A stretch of DNA of 43,155 bases from Streptomyces sp. CBMA156 (GCF_014596515.1 NZ_MSJQ01000194.1:1-43155); one strand, 5' to 3'. Shown: positions 16,037 through 25,310, counted from the stretch's first letter. Made by a program: numbers and translations. The notes: generated by a model from the sequence alone, not told the origin.

Positions 16037-17755
16037 TCAGTGCACCGCCGCCAGCAGTTCCCTGGTGTACTCGGTGTGCGGAGCCTCGAACAGCCGGTCC
16101 CGGTCGGTTGACTCGACCAGCCGGCCCCGGTGCATCACCGCCACCCGGTCGCAGAAGTGGCGCACCACCGCCAGGTCGTGCGAGACGAACAGGAAGGCGA
16201 CGCCGAGCCGTTCGCGCAGCTCCATCAGCAGGTTGAGCACCTGGGCCTGCACCGACACGTCGAGCGCGGAGACGGGCTCGTCCGCGATGATCAGGCGCGG
16301 CTGCGGGGCCAGCGCCCTGGCGATGCCGATCCGCTGGCGCTGCCCGCCGGAGAACTCGTGCGGGTAGCGGTCCAGGTGCCCGGCCTCCAGCCCGACCTGC
16401 TCCAGCAACTCCGCGGAGCGCTCCCGCCGTTCGGCCGGGTCCAGCCCGGTGTGCAGGCGCAGCGGGGTGTCCAGGGTCCTGGCGATGGTGCGGCGCGGGT
16501 TGAGCGAGGCGTACGGGTCCTGGAAGACCAGCTGGATCTCCCGGCTGAGCCGCTTCCGCAGTTCCCGGTCCGGCCGGGTGACGTCCTGCCCGTCGTACAG
16601 CACCCGGCCGCCGGTGGGCCGTTGCAGTCCGGCCAGGACCCGCGCGGTGGTGGACTTGCCGGAGCCGGACTCGCCGACCAGCCCGAGCGTCTCGCCGGGG
16701 CCGATCCGCAGGCCGAGGCCCTCGACCGCCCGGAGCGGCTCGGCGCGCGGGCCGGGGAAGCGCCGGCGCCCGGGGAAGTGCACGGAGAGGTCGTCCACCT
16801 CGACCAGCCACCGCTCGGGACGGTCGACGGCCCGGGGCCGGAACGTCCGCGACGGCGACGGGTCGTCCACCGTCGGCAGGGCGGTGCCGGGTGCCGAGTC
16901 CAGCCGGAGCGCCGCTCCGACCAGGGCCCGGGTGTACGGCTCGCGCGGCGCGGACAGCAGTTCGGCCGTCGGCGCGGACTCGATCTCGACTCCGCCGCGC
17001 AGCACCAGCGTGCGGTCCGTCGTCCCGGCGACCACGCCCAGGTCGTGGCTGACCAGCAGCACCGCCGTCCCGTGCTCGCGCTGCAACTCGCCGAGCAGGT
17101 CGAGGACCTGCCGCTGGACCCGGGCGTCCAGGGCGGTGGTCGGCTCGTCCGCGATCAGCACCTGAGGGTCGTTCATCAGGGCCATCGCGATCATCACCCG
17201 CTGGCGCATGCCGCCGGAGAACTGGTGCGGGTAGTCGCGCGTCCTGGCCGCCGGGATGCCGACCCGGTCGAGCATCCCGGCCGCCCGCCGGCCCGCCTCG
17301 GCGCGGCCCGCCTCCGGGTGGTGCAGCCGGTACATCTCGGCGAGTTGGGAGCCCACGCCGTGGAAGGGGCTGAGCGAGGTGAGCGCGTCCTGGAAGACCA
17401 GCGCGGCCCTTCCGCCCCGCACCCCGCGCAGTGCGGACTCCTCGGCGCCGGCCAACTCCTGTCCGTCCAGCCGGATCGAGCCGGTCACGGTGGTGGTGCG
17501 CGGGTCGTGCAGGCCGAGGACGGCGAGTCCGACGGTGGACTTTCCTGAGCCCGACTCGCCGACCAGGCCCAGGACTTCACCGGGGGCGAGGTCGAAGGAG
17601 AGGTCGCGGACGGCGGTCACCGGAGCGCCGCCGCGCGGGTCGGCGAAGGTGACGGTGAGGTCGCGGACGCTCAGCACCGGCTCGGTGCCCCGCCGGACGG
17701 CGCCGGTGTCGACGGCGTCGGTGGCCTTGAGGGTCCCCGGAACAGTGGAATTCAT
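16037..17755 (-). CDS. Fused double-ATPase subunit of a peptide/nickel-type ABC importer (DppD-DppF)
   Basis: One 572-residue protein carries two ABC ATPase domains. Domain 1 (about residues 27-270) has GLVGESGSGKST, QFSGGMRQR and VLIADEPTTALD. Domain 2 (about 310-570) has GLVGESGSGKSTT, EFSGGQRQRIGIARAL and LIIADEPVSALD. All Walker A, signature and Walker B motifs are intact, so both sites may hydrolyse ATP. It powers the permeases encoded just upstream. An in-frame ATG at 17770 overlaps the permease stop (TGATG). ATG 17755 is preferred because GGGGAG lies 7 bases before it. Last gene of the operon. Confidence 0.92.
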   Translation of the reverse strand: MNSTVPGTLKATDAVDTGAVRRGTEPVLSVRDLTVTFADPRGGAPVTAVRDLSFDLAPGEVLGLVGESGSGKSTVGLAVLGLHDPRTTTVTGSIRLDGQELAGAEESALRGVRGGRAALVFQDALTSLSPFHGVGSQLAEMYRLHHPEAGRAEAGRRAAGMLDRVGIPAARTRDYPHQFSGGMRQRVMIAMALMNDPQVLIADEPTTALDARVQRQVLDLLGELQREHGTAVLLVSHDLGVVAGTTDRTLVLRGGVEIESAPTAELLSAPREPYTRALVGAALRLDSAPGTALPTVDDPSPSRTFRPRAVDRPERWLVEVDDLSVHFPGRRRFPGPRAEPLRAVEGLGLRIGPGETLGLVGESGSGKSTTARVLAGLQRPTGGRVLYDGQDVTRPDRELRKRLSREIQLVFQDPYASLNPRRTIARTLDTPLRLHTGLDPAERRERSAELLEQVGLEAGHLDRYPHEFSGGQRQRIGIARALAPQPRLIIADEPVSALDVSVQAQVLNLLMELRERLGVAFLFVSHDLAVVRHFCDRVAVMHRGRLVESTDRDRLFEAPHTEYTRELLAAVH

Positions 17756-17769
17756 CGAAGGGCTCCCCA

Positions 17770-18762
17770 TCAGCTCAGCCGGACACGCGGGTCGAGCCAG
17801 GCCACCGCGAGGTCGGCCAGCGCGACGAACAGCACCATGAAGCAGGCGGCCAGCAGCACCGCGCCGACCACCGCGGGCAGGTCCTGCCCGGCGACGGCCT
17901 CCACGGCGAAGCGCCCGACCCCGTTCAGCCCGAACACCGACTCGGTGATCACGGCCCCGCCGAGCAGCACCCCGGCCTCCAGGCCGATCAGCTGCACCAG
18001 CGGCCCGGCGGCGCCGCGCGAGGTGTACTTGAGGTGGGCGCGCAGCCGCCCGAGGCCCTTGCCGCGAGCTGTGCGGACGTACTCCTCGTTCATCGTCTCC
18101 AGCAGCTGCGAGCGTGAAAGCCGGGCGAACACGGCCGAGTTGACGAAGCCGAGGACGATCCAGGGGAGCAGCATCCCGCCGGCCCAGGCGAGCGGGTCAT
18201 CGGCCGGCGGGGTGTAGGAGGGCAGCGGCAGCAGCCCGGTGGAGTACACCAGCAGCCACTGCGCGACGTACCCGAGGAAGTAGATCTGCACGCTGGCGCC
18301 GACCAGGGTGAAGCCGGACAGCAGCCGGTCGGTCCGCCGTCCGTGCCGCAGCGCGGAGACGAAGCCGGTGCCGAGGCCGAACACCAGGAGGACGGCGAGC
18401 GCCCCCGCGGTCAGCGAGAGGGTGACCGGCAGGTGGTCGGCCAGCGCCTCGCTGACCGGCTGGTGCAGCCGGTAGGAGTAGCCGAGGCAGGGGGCGTCGC
18501 AGTGGATGGTCGAGCCGTCCACGTCTCCGATGTCCCGCCCGGCGACCACCCCGGCCAGGTAGTCGGTGTACTGGGTGAGCAGCGGCTGGTCCAGGCCCAT
18601 GCTCTGGCGCACCGCCGCGACCTGCCCGCTGTCGCAGCGCGGGCCGCAGGCGGCGCGGGCCGGGTCGGCGGGCGCGGCGTAGAAGAGGGCGAAGGCGGCG
18701 GCGGAGACCGCGACCAGGACCGCGAGGGCCTGGGCGGTCCGCCGCAGGACGAAGGAGAGCAT
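17770..18762 (-). CDS. ABC importer permease, DppB type
   Basis: The 330-residue membrane protein starts MLSFVLRRTAQALAVLVAVS and has about six transmembrane segments. It has the permease EAA-type loop (NEEYVRTARGKGLGRLRAHLKYTSRGA) that contacts the ATPase. A large external loop with several Cys (AACGPRCDSG, IHCDAPCLG) follows the first helix; paired cysteines here may form disulphides. The frame stays open upstream, but those residues are low-complexity and overlap a GC-rich hairpin, so ATG 18762 is taken. Confidence 0.9.
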   Translation of the reverse strand: MLSFVLRRTAQALAVLVAVSAAAFALFYAAPADPARAACGPRCDSGQVAAVRQSMGLDQPLLTQYTDYLAGVVAGRDIGDVDGSTIHCDAPCLGYSYRLHQPVSEALADHLPVTLSLTAGALAVLLVFGLGTGFVSALRHGRRTDRLLSGFTLVGASVQIYFLGYVAQWLLVYSTGLLPLPSYTPPADDPLAWAGGMLLPWIVLGFVNSAVFARLSRSQLLETMNEEYVRTARGKGLGRLRAHLKYTSRGAAGPLVQLIGLEAGVLLGGAVITESVFGLNGVGRFAVEAVAGQDLPAVVGAVLLAACFMVLFVALADLAVAWLDPRVRLS

Positions 18763-18783
18763 GGCCGATCCGGGGTCGACGTG

Positions 18784-18830
18784 ACGGGGGGAGGGAAGGG
18801 ACGGGGAGGGAGAGGACGGGAGGCGGGGAC
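18784..18830 (+). other. G-rich tract with quadruplex-forming pattern
   Basis: The plus strand has repeated GGG/GGGG runs separated by 1-3 bases, an almost pure purine stretch. It matches the four-run quadruplex pattern and lies on the template strand between the binding-protein and dppB-type genes. Confidence 0.5.
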
Positions 18831-18835
18831 GGCCC

Positions 18836-18859
18836 GCCCCGCCGGCGCGGCGGCGGGGC
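18836..18859 (-). terminator. GC-rich hairpin after the binding-protein gene
   Basis: GCCCCGCCG and CGGCGGGGC form a perfect 9-bp stem with loop GCGCGG, about 40 bases beyond the binding-protein stop. In this position it could partly end transcription or protect the upstream mRNA, giving more binding protein than permease. Confidence 0.55.
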
Positions 18860-18897
18860 GGCGGTGCGGTGGGGCCGGGGGGGCGGGCCACCCGGCC

Positions 18898-20655
18898 TCA
18901 GGACTTCAGGTACAGCCAGGCCAGCGAGACGGTCCCGTAGATCGGGTGGATGAACGCCCCGCCGACGTTGCCGCCGCGCAGCTGGTTGACCGTCGGGTAG
19001 GCGTACGGCAGCACCGGCAGGTCCTTCATCACGGTCTGCTCCAGCGCGTACAGCTCCTTGGCCTTGGCGCGCGGCTCGCCGATCTGGTTGATCCGGTCGA
19101 TCTCCTTGTCGACCGCGGGGTTGCGGTAACGGGCGGAGTTGATGTCGCTGCCGGCCCGGCCGTCGAAGGAGAACGGGATCAGCGTGGACGGGGTCGGCCA
19201 GTCGACCGAGCTGGTCTCCTCGAACAGGTCGTACGGGGAGTCGGGGCGGTGCACCTCGTCCAGGAAGGCCTTGGGGTCGACCGGCTTGGGCACGACGGTG
19301 ATGCCCGCCTTGCCGAAGCCCTCGACCAGCACCTGGGCGACGCGCTGCCCGGTCGGGGTGTTCCGGTACGCGTAGGTCAGGCTCCCGGGTGCCTGCTTGG
19401 CCTTGCCGAGCGCGGCCTTGGCGGCCTCCGGGTCGCCCTCGGGCCTGACCGGGTCGAGGTCGTACTTCTGCCAGTCGATCAGCGCGGGCGAGCTGAGCGT
19501 GGTCGCCAGCTCGCCGGTCCTGGCGCCGCCCTGGACCTGGCGGGCCTGCTGGCGCGGGTAGGCCAGGTGGAGCGCCCTGCGGACCTCGACGTCCGGCACC
19601 CGCTCGTTGTTGATCATCAGCTGCGTGACGAAGGCGCCCTGCCGGCCGGAGACCACCAGCTCCTTGGCCTTCGGGTCGGTGTCGGCGGTCTGGTACAGCT
19701 CGGCGGAGAGGGTGTCGGAGGCGGTGGTGGCGTCGGCGCCGCCGTCCCGGCCGGAGAGGATCTCCTGGTTGAGGTTGAGCGCCTCCTTGCCGTACGTGAA
19801 GACGAACTTCTCCGGGTACTGGCTGCGGATCGGGTCGGTCTCGGGCTTCCAGGCCGGGTTGCGCTCCAGCACCATCCGGGTGTTCTGGACGTGCTCGGCG
19901 ATCCGGTACGGGCCGGTCGCGAACGGCAGTCGGTCGTAGTCCGTCCCGGTGTCCTTGTCCCGGCGCACCGGCGAGGAGGAGGACTGCGCGGCCATGTACG
20001 GGACGTCGGCCTGCGGCTGCGGGAAGTGGAAGACGACGGTGCGCTCGTCCGGCGTCTCGATCGCGTCCAGGTCGCCGGCCTGCGGGCCCGCGTACTTGGC
20101 GCGCGCCGCCTCGTAGCCGGCCTCGCCGGTGAGCCACTGCGGCCAGTACGGCGGGCCGACCTCGTAGCCCTTGCCGAAGGTGCGCTCGATGCCGTACTTG
20201 ACGTCCTGGGAGGTGATCGGCTGCCCGTCCTCCCAGGCGACGCCCTGCTTGAGCCGGTACGTCCAGGTGCGTCCGCCGTCGGCGGGGGTGCCGGTGTCGG
20301 TGGCCAGGTCGCCGACCAGCCTGGCCTTGCCGTCCACGACCTGGTACTGGGTCAGCTGGCGGCCCCAGAGCAGCGAGGCGTTGTAGGTGGCGCCCGCGTA
20401 GACCTTCTGCGGGTCCAGGTGGCGGAACTCGACGCTGTTGTACACGTTCACGGTGCCGCCCGCCCGGGCGCCGGGCACGGCCGGGGCCGGTCCCGCGCTC
20501 TCCTGCTCGCTGCCGAGCACGGCGGTCAGCGGGGAGGTCTCCTTGGCGGAGGCCCCGGCGGCGCCGGAGCCGGCGGTGCTGCCCGCGCCGGCCGAGCAGG
20601 AGGTCGCCAGCAGGGCGGTGGCGATGACGGCGAGGGACGGTCTGGTCCAGCGCAT
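18898..20655 (-). CDS. Solute-binding lipoprotein of peptide-type ABC importer (SBP family 5)
   Basis: The 585-residue protein has a lipoprotein signal (MRWTRPSLAVIATALLATSC, lipidated Cys20) followed by a Gly/Ala/Ser linker. The SBP_bac_5 fold follows: FRHLDPQKVYAGATYNASL, WTYRLKQGVAWEDGQPITSQDVKYGIERTF, FATGPYRI and ERNPAW. It binds the solute outside the membrane and delivers it to the permeases. The ligand (oligopeptide, nickel complex or another) cannot be decided. ATG 20655 has AAGGAGAG upstream. A small inverted repeat and direct repeats precede it. Confidence 0.93.
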   Translation of the reverse strand: MRWTRPSLAVIATALLATSCSAGAGSTAGSGAAGASAKETSPLTAVLGSEQESAGPAPAVPGARAGGTVNVYNSVEFRHLDPQKVYAGATYNASLLWGRQLTQYQVVDGKARLVGDLATDTGTPADGGRTWTYRLKQGVAWEDGQPITSQDVKYGIERTFGKGYEVGPPYWPQWLTGEAGYEAARAKYAGPQAGDLDAIETPDERTVVFHFPQPQADVPYMAAQSSSSPVRRDKDTGTDYDRLPFATGPYRIAEHVQNTRMVLERNPAWKPETDPIRSQYPEKFVFTYGKEALNLNQEILSGRDGGADATTASDTLSAELYQTADTDPKAKELVVSGRQGAFVTQLMINNERVPDVEVRRALHLAYPRQQARQVQGGARTGELATTLSSPALIDWQKYDLDPVRPEGDPEAAKAALGKAKQAPGSLTYAYRNTPTGQRVAQVLVEGFGKAGITVVPKPVDPKAFLDEVHRPDSPYDLFEETSSVDWPTPSTLIPFSFDGRAGSDINSARYRNPAVDKEIDRINQIGEPRAKAKELYALEQTVMKDLPVLPYAYPTVNQLRGGNVGGAFIHPIYGTVSLAWLYLKS

Positions 20656-20671
20656 GGCGAATCTCTCCTTG

Positions 20672-20730
20672 CCCCGGCGGATCGTGCCGGGGCGGGTTCG
20701 GGTTGACGGATGTCTCGGGTGGACGGATGT
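20672..20730. repeat. Inverted and direct repeats before the binding-protein gene
   Basis: CCCCGGC (20672-20678) and GCCGGGG (20686-20692) form a 7-bp stem. GACGGATGT occurs twice, at 20705-20713 and 20722-20730, 17 bases apart. The 155-base gap to the upstream permease may hold an internal promoter or mRNA processing site. Confidence 0.4.
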
Positions 20731-20810
20731 GAGGGGGTGGTCGATGGGGCCCGGCAGGCACCGGTGCTCCGGTCCGCGGGCCGCGTCGGCTCGGCGAGCG
20801 CCACGTGGGC

Positions 20811-21785
20811 TCAGCGCGCTCCGGTGCGCGGGTCGAGCGCGTCCCGGACGGCGTCGCCGAGCAGGTTGAAGGCGACGACGAACAGCAGCAGTGCCACCCC
20901 GGGGAACACCATGTAGGTGGGGTCGGCCTGGAAGACCTCGGAGCCGCGCGCGATCATCCGCCCCCAGTCGGGGACGGGTTCGGTGATGCCGACGCCGAGG
21001 AAGGACAGCGCGGCCTCGGAGGCGACGAAGGTCGGCACCGCCATGGTGGCGTGCACCAGCAGCTGCGAGCGCACATTCGGCAGAAGTTCGTGGACGACGA
21101 CATGGAACCGGCTCGCACCCTGGGCCCGGGCGGACTGCACGAAATCTCTTTCCCGGAGCGATCGGACAGTGGCCCGCAGGGAAAGTGCGAGCGGAATCCA
21201 GCCGAACGCCGAGAAAACCAGGATCAGCACCAGGAACTGCATCCACTCCGGTTCCGCGGTGCCCGGGTCGACCAGCCGGGACTGGATCACCGGGCTGATT
21301 GCGAGCAGCAGGAGCAGGGTCGGAAAGGCCAGCAGCACATTGGCGAGGAATCCGAACAGCCGGTCCGTGATCCCGCCGAGGTAGCCGACCGCCACGCCGG
21401 CCAGCACGCCCAGCGTGGTGGTCACTGCGGCGGACGCGAAGGCGATCAGCAGTGAGGTGCGGATGCCGTACAGCAGCTGGGTGAACACGTCCCGGCCGAG
21501 GCCGGGCTCCAGGCCGAACCAGAAGTCGCCGGAGATCCCGCCGTTCGGCAGCATCGGCAGGCCGCCGTCGCTGAGCAGGCCGGGGACGTCCTGGCCGTAG
21601 TGGTCGACCGGGTTCTTCCCGTACAGCGCGGCGACCAGCGGCGCGCCGAGGGCGAGCAGCAGGAACAGCACCACCACGGCCAGGGCGGTGGCGCCGACCC
21701 GGTCCCGCAGGATCCGGCGGAGCAGGCCGGGGGCGGCGGGCGCGGGCCCGGCCGCGGGTGCTGGGACCGTGTCGACCACTGCCAT
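20811..21785 (-). CDS. ABC importer permease, DppC type
   Basis: The 324-residue protein has the N-terminal DppC pattern: one helix (GATALAVVVLFLLLALGAPLVAA), a long external segment, then the permease core of about five helices. The core contains GLGRDVFTQLLYGIRTSLLIA and the coupling loop RERDFVQSARAQGASRFHVVVHELLPN. It pairs with the DppB-type subunit. ATG 21785 (MAVVDTV) is chosen; the frame extends to 21917 but upstream residues are not family-like. It is the first gene of the importer operon, an unusual position for the C permease. Confidence 0.9.
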   Translation of the reverse strand: MAVVDTVPAPAAGPAPAAPGLLRRILRDRVGATALAVVVLFLLLALGAPLVAALYGKNPVDHYGQDVPGLLSDGGLPMLPNGGISGDFWFGLEPGLGRDVFTQLLYGIRTSLLIAFASAAVTTTLGVLAGVAVGYLGGITDRLFGFLANVLLAFPTLLLLLAISPVIQSRLVDPGTAEPEWMQFLVLILVFSAFGWIPLALSLRATVRSLRERDFVQSARAQGASRFHVVVHELLPNVRSQLLVHATMAVPTFVASEAALSFLGVGITEPVPDWGRMIARGSEVFQADPTYMVFPGVALLLFVVAFNLLGDAVRDALDPRTGAR

Positions 21786-22092
21786 GAGGCGTAACCCCCG
21801 AATTCTCCGCCGCCCCATGGGTGAGGGTGCGCTGGTGTGCATTTCCGGTACGGCCTCTGGGGGTTTCCCGGCGACCGTTCGAGCGACATTGGATCGGATG
21901 CGTCCGAGGTTCCGCAAATCACCCGCGGAGGACGTTCGGGTATTTCCCGCCGAATCGTTTCGGGAAATGTGGCGGCTTCATTTCGCTGAAACACTGGCGT
22001 TGCAAAACAACGGGCATACCGGAGCAAACCGGACGGGGTGTTCCGCATTCTGAGACCTCCGCCACAGTCCGTCCCGGGTTGGTACGATCCGG
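21786..22092. promoter_or_regulatory. Divergent regulatory region, importer operon / glyA
   Basis: The region is AT-richer than its surroundings and has several dyads. ATTTCCCG (21942-21949) pairs with CGGGAAAT (21961-21968). GAAATG (21964-21969) pairs with CATTTC (21979-21984). CGTTG (21998-22002) pairs with CAACG (22008-22012) around CAAAA. They are spaced like operators for one or more repressors. No coding frame is convincing. Confidence 0.45.
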
Positions 22093-22093
22093 G

Positions 22094-22184
22094 TGGGCCG
22101 CAACTGGCGCGCAGGGATGGAATCAACCATCGGGAAGCGGCCCCGTGAATCCTCACGTGCACGTTGCCGAGCGCCTGGGCCCCC
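22094..22184 (+). ncRNA. ZTP (pfl motif) riboswitch upstream of glyA
   Basis: The leader contains the conserved blocks of the ZTP/ZMP riboswitch in order. CAACTGGCG lies at 22101-22109. The hairpin GATGG-AATCA-ACCATC is followed by CGGGAAGCG (about 22116-22139), then a variable stem. The 3' pseudoknot block CCGAGCGCCTGGGC ends at 22180. ZTP riboswitches sense the purine intermediate ZMP/ZTP, which builds up when 10-formyl-tetrahydrofolate is short, and commonly control glyA in actinobacteria. The element ends about 15 bases before the glyA ribosome binding site, so control of translation or of a nearby terminator is plausible. Recognised by motif, not by a covariance search. Confidence 0.82.
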
Positions 22185-22206
22185 GTATCCCCACCAGGAG
22201 ACCGCC

Positions 22207-23667
22207 TTGGCCCAGCAGCAGCCCCACACCGCCGCCTCCGTCGCCGCCGACACCGCCTTCCGCAGCGCCCTCGACGTGGTCGCCGGCGTCGAACCGCGGA
22301 TCGCCGCCGCCATCGGCCGCGAACTGACCGACCAGCGCGCCTCGCTCAAGCTGATCGCCAGCGAGAACTACGCCTCCCCGGCCGTCCTGCTCACCATGGG
22401 CAACTGGCTCAGCGACAAGTACGCCGAGGGCACCATCGGACGCCGCTTCTACGCGGGCTGCCGCAACGTCGACACCGTCGAGGACATCGCCGCCGAGCAC
22501 GCCCGCGAACTGTTCGGCGCCGACCACGCCTACGTCCAGCCGCACTCCGGCATCGACGCCAACCTCACCGCCTTCTGGGCCGTCCTCTCCCAGCGGGTAG
22601 AGAGCCCGGCCCTGGAACGCGCCGCGGTGCGCAACGTCAACGACCTCACCGAGCAGGACTGGGCGCGGCTGCGCCAGGAGCTCGGCAACCAGCGCATGCT
22701 CGGCATGTCCCTGGACACCGGCGGCCACCTCACCCACGGTTTCCGGCCCAACATCTCCGGCAAGATGTTCGAGCAGCGCAGCTACGGCACCGACCCGGCC
22801 ACCGGCCTGATCGACTACGACGCGCTGCGCGAGACCGCCCGCGAGTTCCGCCCGCTGATCATCGTGGCCGGCTACTCCGCCTACCCGCGGCTGGTCGACT
22901 TCCGCCGGATGCGCGAGATCGCGGACGAGGTCGGCGCCACCCTCATGGTCGACATGGCGCACTTCGCCGGCCTGGTCGCGGGCAAGGTGCTCACCGGTGA
23001 CCACGACCCGGTCCCGTACGCCCACATCGTCACCACCACCACCCACAAGTCCCTGCGCGGCCCGCGCGGCGGCATGGTGCTGTGCCGCTCCGAGCTGGCC
23101 GAGCACGTCGACCGTGGCTGCCCGCTGGTGCTCGGCGGCCCGCTCTCGCACGTCATGGCCGCCAAGGCGGTCGCCCTCGCGGAGGCCCGCCGCCCCGAGT
23201 TCCAGGTCTACGCCCGCGCCGTCGTCGACAACGCCAGGGCGCTCGCCGAGGGTCTGCTGCGCCGCGGCGGCAAGCTGGTCACCGGCGGCACCGACAACCA
23301 CCTGGTCCTCGCCGACGTCTCCGGCTACGGCCTGACCGGCCGCCAGGCCGAGGCGGCGCTGCTCGACTCGGGCATCGTCACCAACCGCAACTCCGTCCCG
23401 CAGGACCCGAACGGCGCCTGGTACACCTCGGGTGTCCGTCTCGGCACCCCGGCCCTCACCACCCGCGGCCTCGGCACCGCCGAGATGGACGAGATCGCCG
23501 ACCTGATCCACACCGTCCTGCGCGCCACCACCCCCGCCACCACCGCGAAGGGCGCCCCCTCCAAGGCGGCCTACGCCCTGGACGCCGCCCTCCGCGACGC
23601 CACCGCCAAGCGGGCCGCCGACCTGCTCGCCCCGTACCCGCTCTACCCGGGCGTCGACCTGGTCTGA
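22207..23667 (+). CDS. glyA: Serine hydroxymethyltransferase (long actinobacterial form)
   Basis: SHMT interconverts serine and glycine and supplies one-carbon units as 5,10-methylene-tetrahydrofolate. The 486-residue protein has [22 protein letters not shown] near the N-terminus and [12 protein letters not shown]. The PLP-binding block [17 protein letters not shown] carries Lys281. It is longer than the ~420-residue E. coli type, as in a known actinomycete branch. The TTG start at 22207 is decided by AGGAG at 22196-22200. The frame further upstream overlaps the riboswitch. The riboswitch and enzyme fit together as feedback on folate one-carbon supply. Confidence 0.95.
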   Translation: MAQQQPHTAASVAADTAFRSALDVVAGVEPRIAAAIGRELTDQRASLKLIASENYASPAVLLTMGNWLSDKYAEGTIGRRFYAGCRNVDTVEDIAAEHARELFGADHAYVQPHSGIDANLTAFWAVLSQRVESPALERAAVRNVNDLTEQDWARLRQELGNQRMLGMSLDTGGHLTHGFRPNISGKMFEQRSYGTDPATGLIDYDALRETAREFRPLIIVAGYSAYPRLVDFRRMREIADEVGATLMVDMAHFAGLVAGKVLTGDHDPVPYAHIVTTTTHKSLRGPRGGMVLCRSELAEHVDRGCPLVLGGPLSHVMAAKAVALAEARRPEFQVYARAVVDNARALAEGLLRRGGKLVTGGTDNHLVLADVSGYGLTGRQAEAALLDSGIVTNRNSVPQDPNGAWYTSGVRLGTPALTTRGLGTAEMDEIADLIHTVLRATTPATTAKGAPSKAAYALDAALRDATAKRAADLLAPYPLYPGVDLV

Positions 23668-23766
23668 CGGCCCGCCGGAAGCCGCCGGGGCCCGTACGCA
23701 GGCGGCACGCAGACCGCCGGGGCCCGGCCACCGCCGCCCGCGGCCGGCACAGCGGCGGACAGGCCG

Positions 23767-23802
23767 CCCGGGGCCGTCGAACCTCCGCTCGACGGCCCCG
23801 GG
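23767..23802. terminator. Bidirectional terminator between glyA and the aldehyde dehydrogenase gene
   Basis: A perfect 14-bp stem (23767-23780 with 23789-23802; arm starts CCCGGGGCC) with an 8-base loop sits between convergent stops. Typical GC-rich streptomycete terminator without a T-run. The rest of the 23668-23850 gap shows no gene. Confidence 0.8.
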
Positions 23803-23850
23803 TGCCGGGCCGCGGTCCTTCCCGCCGCCCCCTCACGCGGCCCGATTCCG

Positions 23851-25278
23851 CTAGTACTGCAGGGACTTGTACTGGAGGAACTCCTCCAGCCCGTGGCGGC
23901 CCAGCTCCCGGCCGAGCCCCGAGCTCTTGTAGCCGCCGAAGGGCGCGAGCGGATTGAAGCGGCCGCCGTTGAGGTCGACCTGGCCGGTGTCGAGGCGGCG
24001 CGCGAAGGCGGCGGCGGTGTCGGTGTCGCGGGCCCAGACGCCACCGGACAGGCCGTACGGGGTGCCGTTGGCCAGCTCGGCGGCGTGCTCCTCGTCCCGG
24101 TAGCGGAGGATCGCCAGGACCGGGCCGAACACCTCCTCCTGGGCGACCGTCATCTCCGGGGTCACGTCGGCGAGCACGGTCGGGCGGACGTAGTAGCCGG
24201 TGGGCAGCTCGGCGACCGGTTCCGAGCCGCCGACGATCAGCCGGGCGCCCTCGGCCAGCGCGCCGTCGATGTAGCCGCGCACCCGGGCCAGCTGCCTGGC
24301 GTTGACCAGCGGGCCGATCCGGGTCTGCGGGTCGGCCGGGTCGCCGGGCTGGTACCGGGCGGCCACCTCCTCGGCCCTGGCGACCGCCTCCTCGTACTGG
24401 TCCTCGTGCACCAGCAGCCGGGTCAGCGCGCTACAGGTCTGGCCCGAGTTGGCGAAGACGTTGGCGACGTTCACCTTGACCGCGCGGGCCAGGTCGGCGC
24501 CCGGCAGCACCACGTTGGCCGACTTGCCGCCCAGTTCCAGGGAGACCCGCTTCAGCCCCCGGCCCGCCGTCTCGGCGACCTGCTGCCCGACGGCGGTGGA
24601 GCCGGTGAACGAGACCACGTCCACCTCCGGGTGCCCGACGAGCGCCGCGCCCGCCACCGCCCCGGTGCCGGTCACCAGGTTGAACACGCCCGCGGGGAAC
24701 CCGGACTCGTGCACCAGCCGGGCGAACAGCCGGGCCACCAGCGGGGTGTCCTCGGCCGGCTTGAGGACCACCGGGCAGCCGGCCGCCAGCGCGGGGACGG
24801 CCTTGGCCACGATCTGGTGCAGCGGGTAGTTCCACGGCGTGACCGCCGCGACCACGCCGGCCGGCTCGGCGTGCACCACCGAGTTGCCGATCCGCTCCTC
24901 GAACGGGTGGTCGGCGAGCAGGGCCAGGCAGGAGGTCGCCACGGCGAGCGGCAGCCCGGCGTGCACGGCCCCGGCGAAGCCGACCGGAGCGCCCAGCTCG
25001 GCGACGACCGTCTCGGTGATCTCGCCCTGGGCGGCGGCGATCCCGTCCCGGAGCCGGGTCAGCAGCGCGAGCCGCTCCTCGCGGGTGGTCGCGCCCCAGC
25101 CGCGGGCCGCCCGGCGGGCCGCCGTCACCGCGGCGTCGACGTCGGCCGGGCCGCCGGCCGGCACCGTGGCCAGCACCTGCTCGGTCGCCGGGTTCAGCAC
25201 GGGTACCGACCCGGTGTCCCCGGACGGCCGCCATTCGCCGTCGATGTACTGGTCGCTGTACTCCGCGTACTGCCGCAC
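23851..25278 (-). CDS. NAD(P)-dependent aldehyde dehydrogenase
   Basis: The 475-residue protein is a full-length ALDH-superfamily enzyme that oxidises an aldehyde to the acid. Visible motifs: TPWNYPLHQ, VLKPAEDTPL, SFTGSTAVGQ, the catalytic Glu in SLELGGKSAN (about residue 248), the catalytic Cys in ANSGQTCSAL (about 282) and EVFGPVLAI. The C-terminus NPLAPFGGYKSSGLGRELGRHGLEEF is typical of the broad-specificity group. GTG 25278 is preferred: GAGAGG lies 7 bases upstream. ATG 25293 is the alternative and has no good site. A strong dyad lies 33 bases upstream of the GTG. Confidence 0.92.
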   Translation of the reverse strand: MRQYAEYSDQYIDGEWRPSGDTGSVPVLNPATEQVLATVPAGGPADVDAAVTAARRAARGWGATTREERLALLTRLRDGIAAAQGEITETVVAELGAPVGFAGAVHAGLPLAVATSCLALLADHPFEERIGNSVVHAEPAGVVAAVTPWNYPLHQIVAKAVPALAAGCPVVLKPAEDTPLVARLFARLVHESGFPAGVFNLVTGTGAVAGAALVGHPEVDVVSFTGSTAVGQQVAETAGRGLKRVSLELGGKSANVVLPGADLARAVKVNVANVFANSGQTCSALTRLLVHEDQYEEAVARAEEVAARYQPGDPADPQTRIGPLVNARQLARVRGYIDGALAEGARLIVGGSEPVAELPTGYYVRPTVLADVTPEMTVAQEEVFGPVLAILRYRDEEHAAELANGTPYGLSGGVWARDTDTAAAFARRLDTGQVDLNGGRFNPLAPFGGYKSSGLGRELGRHGLEEFLQYKSLQY

Positions 25279-25310
25279 CGATCGTCCTCTCATCCGCTCA
25301 GCCGCCTTTA

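Noticed and set aside
18343..20706. 787-residue plus-strand open frame opposite the binding protein and permease
   Set aside because: Shadow frame; the minus-strand genes have complete family motifs, signal peptide and ribosome binding sites.
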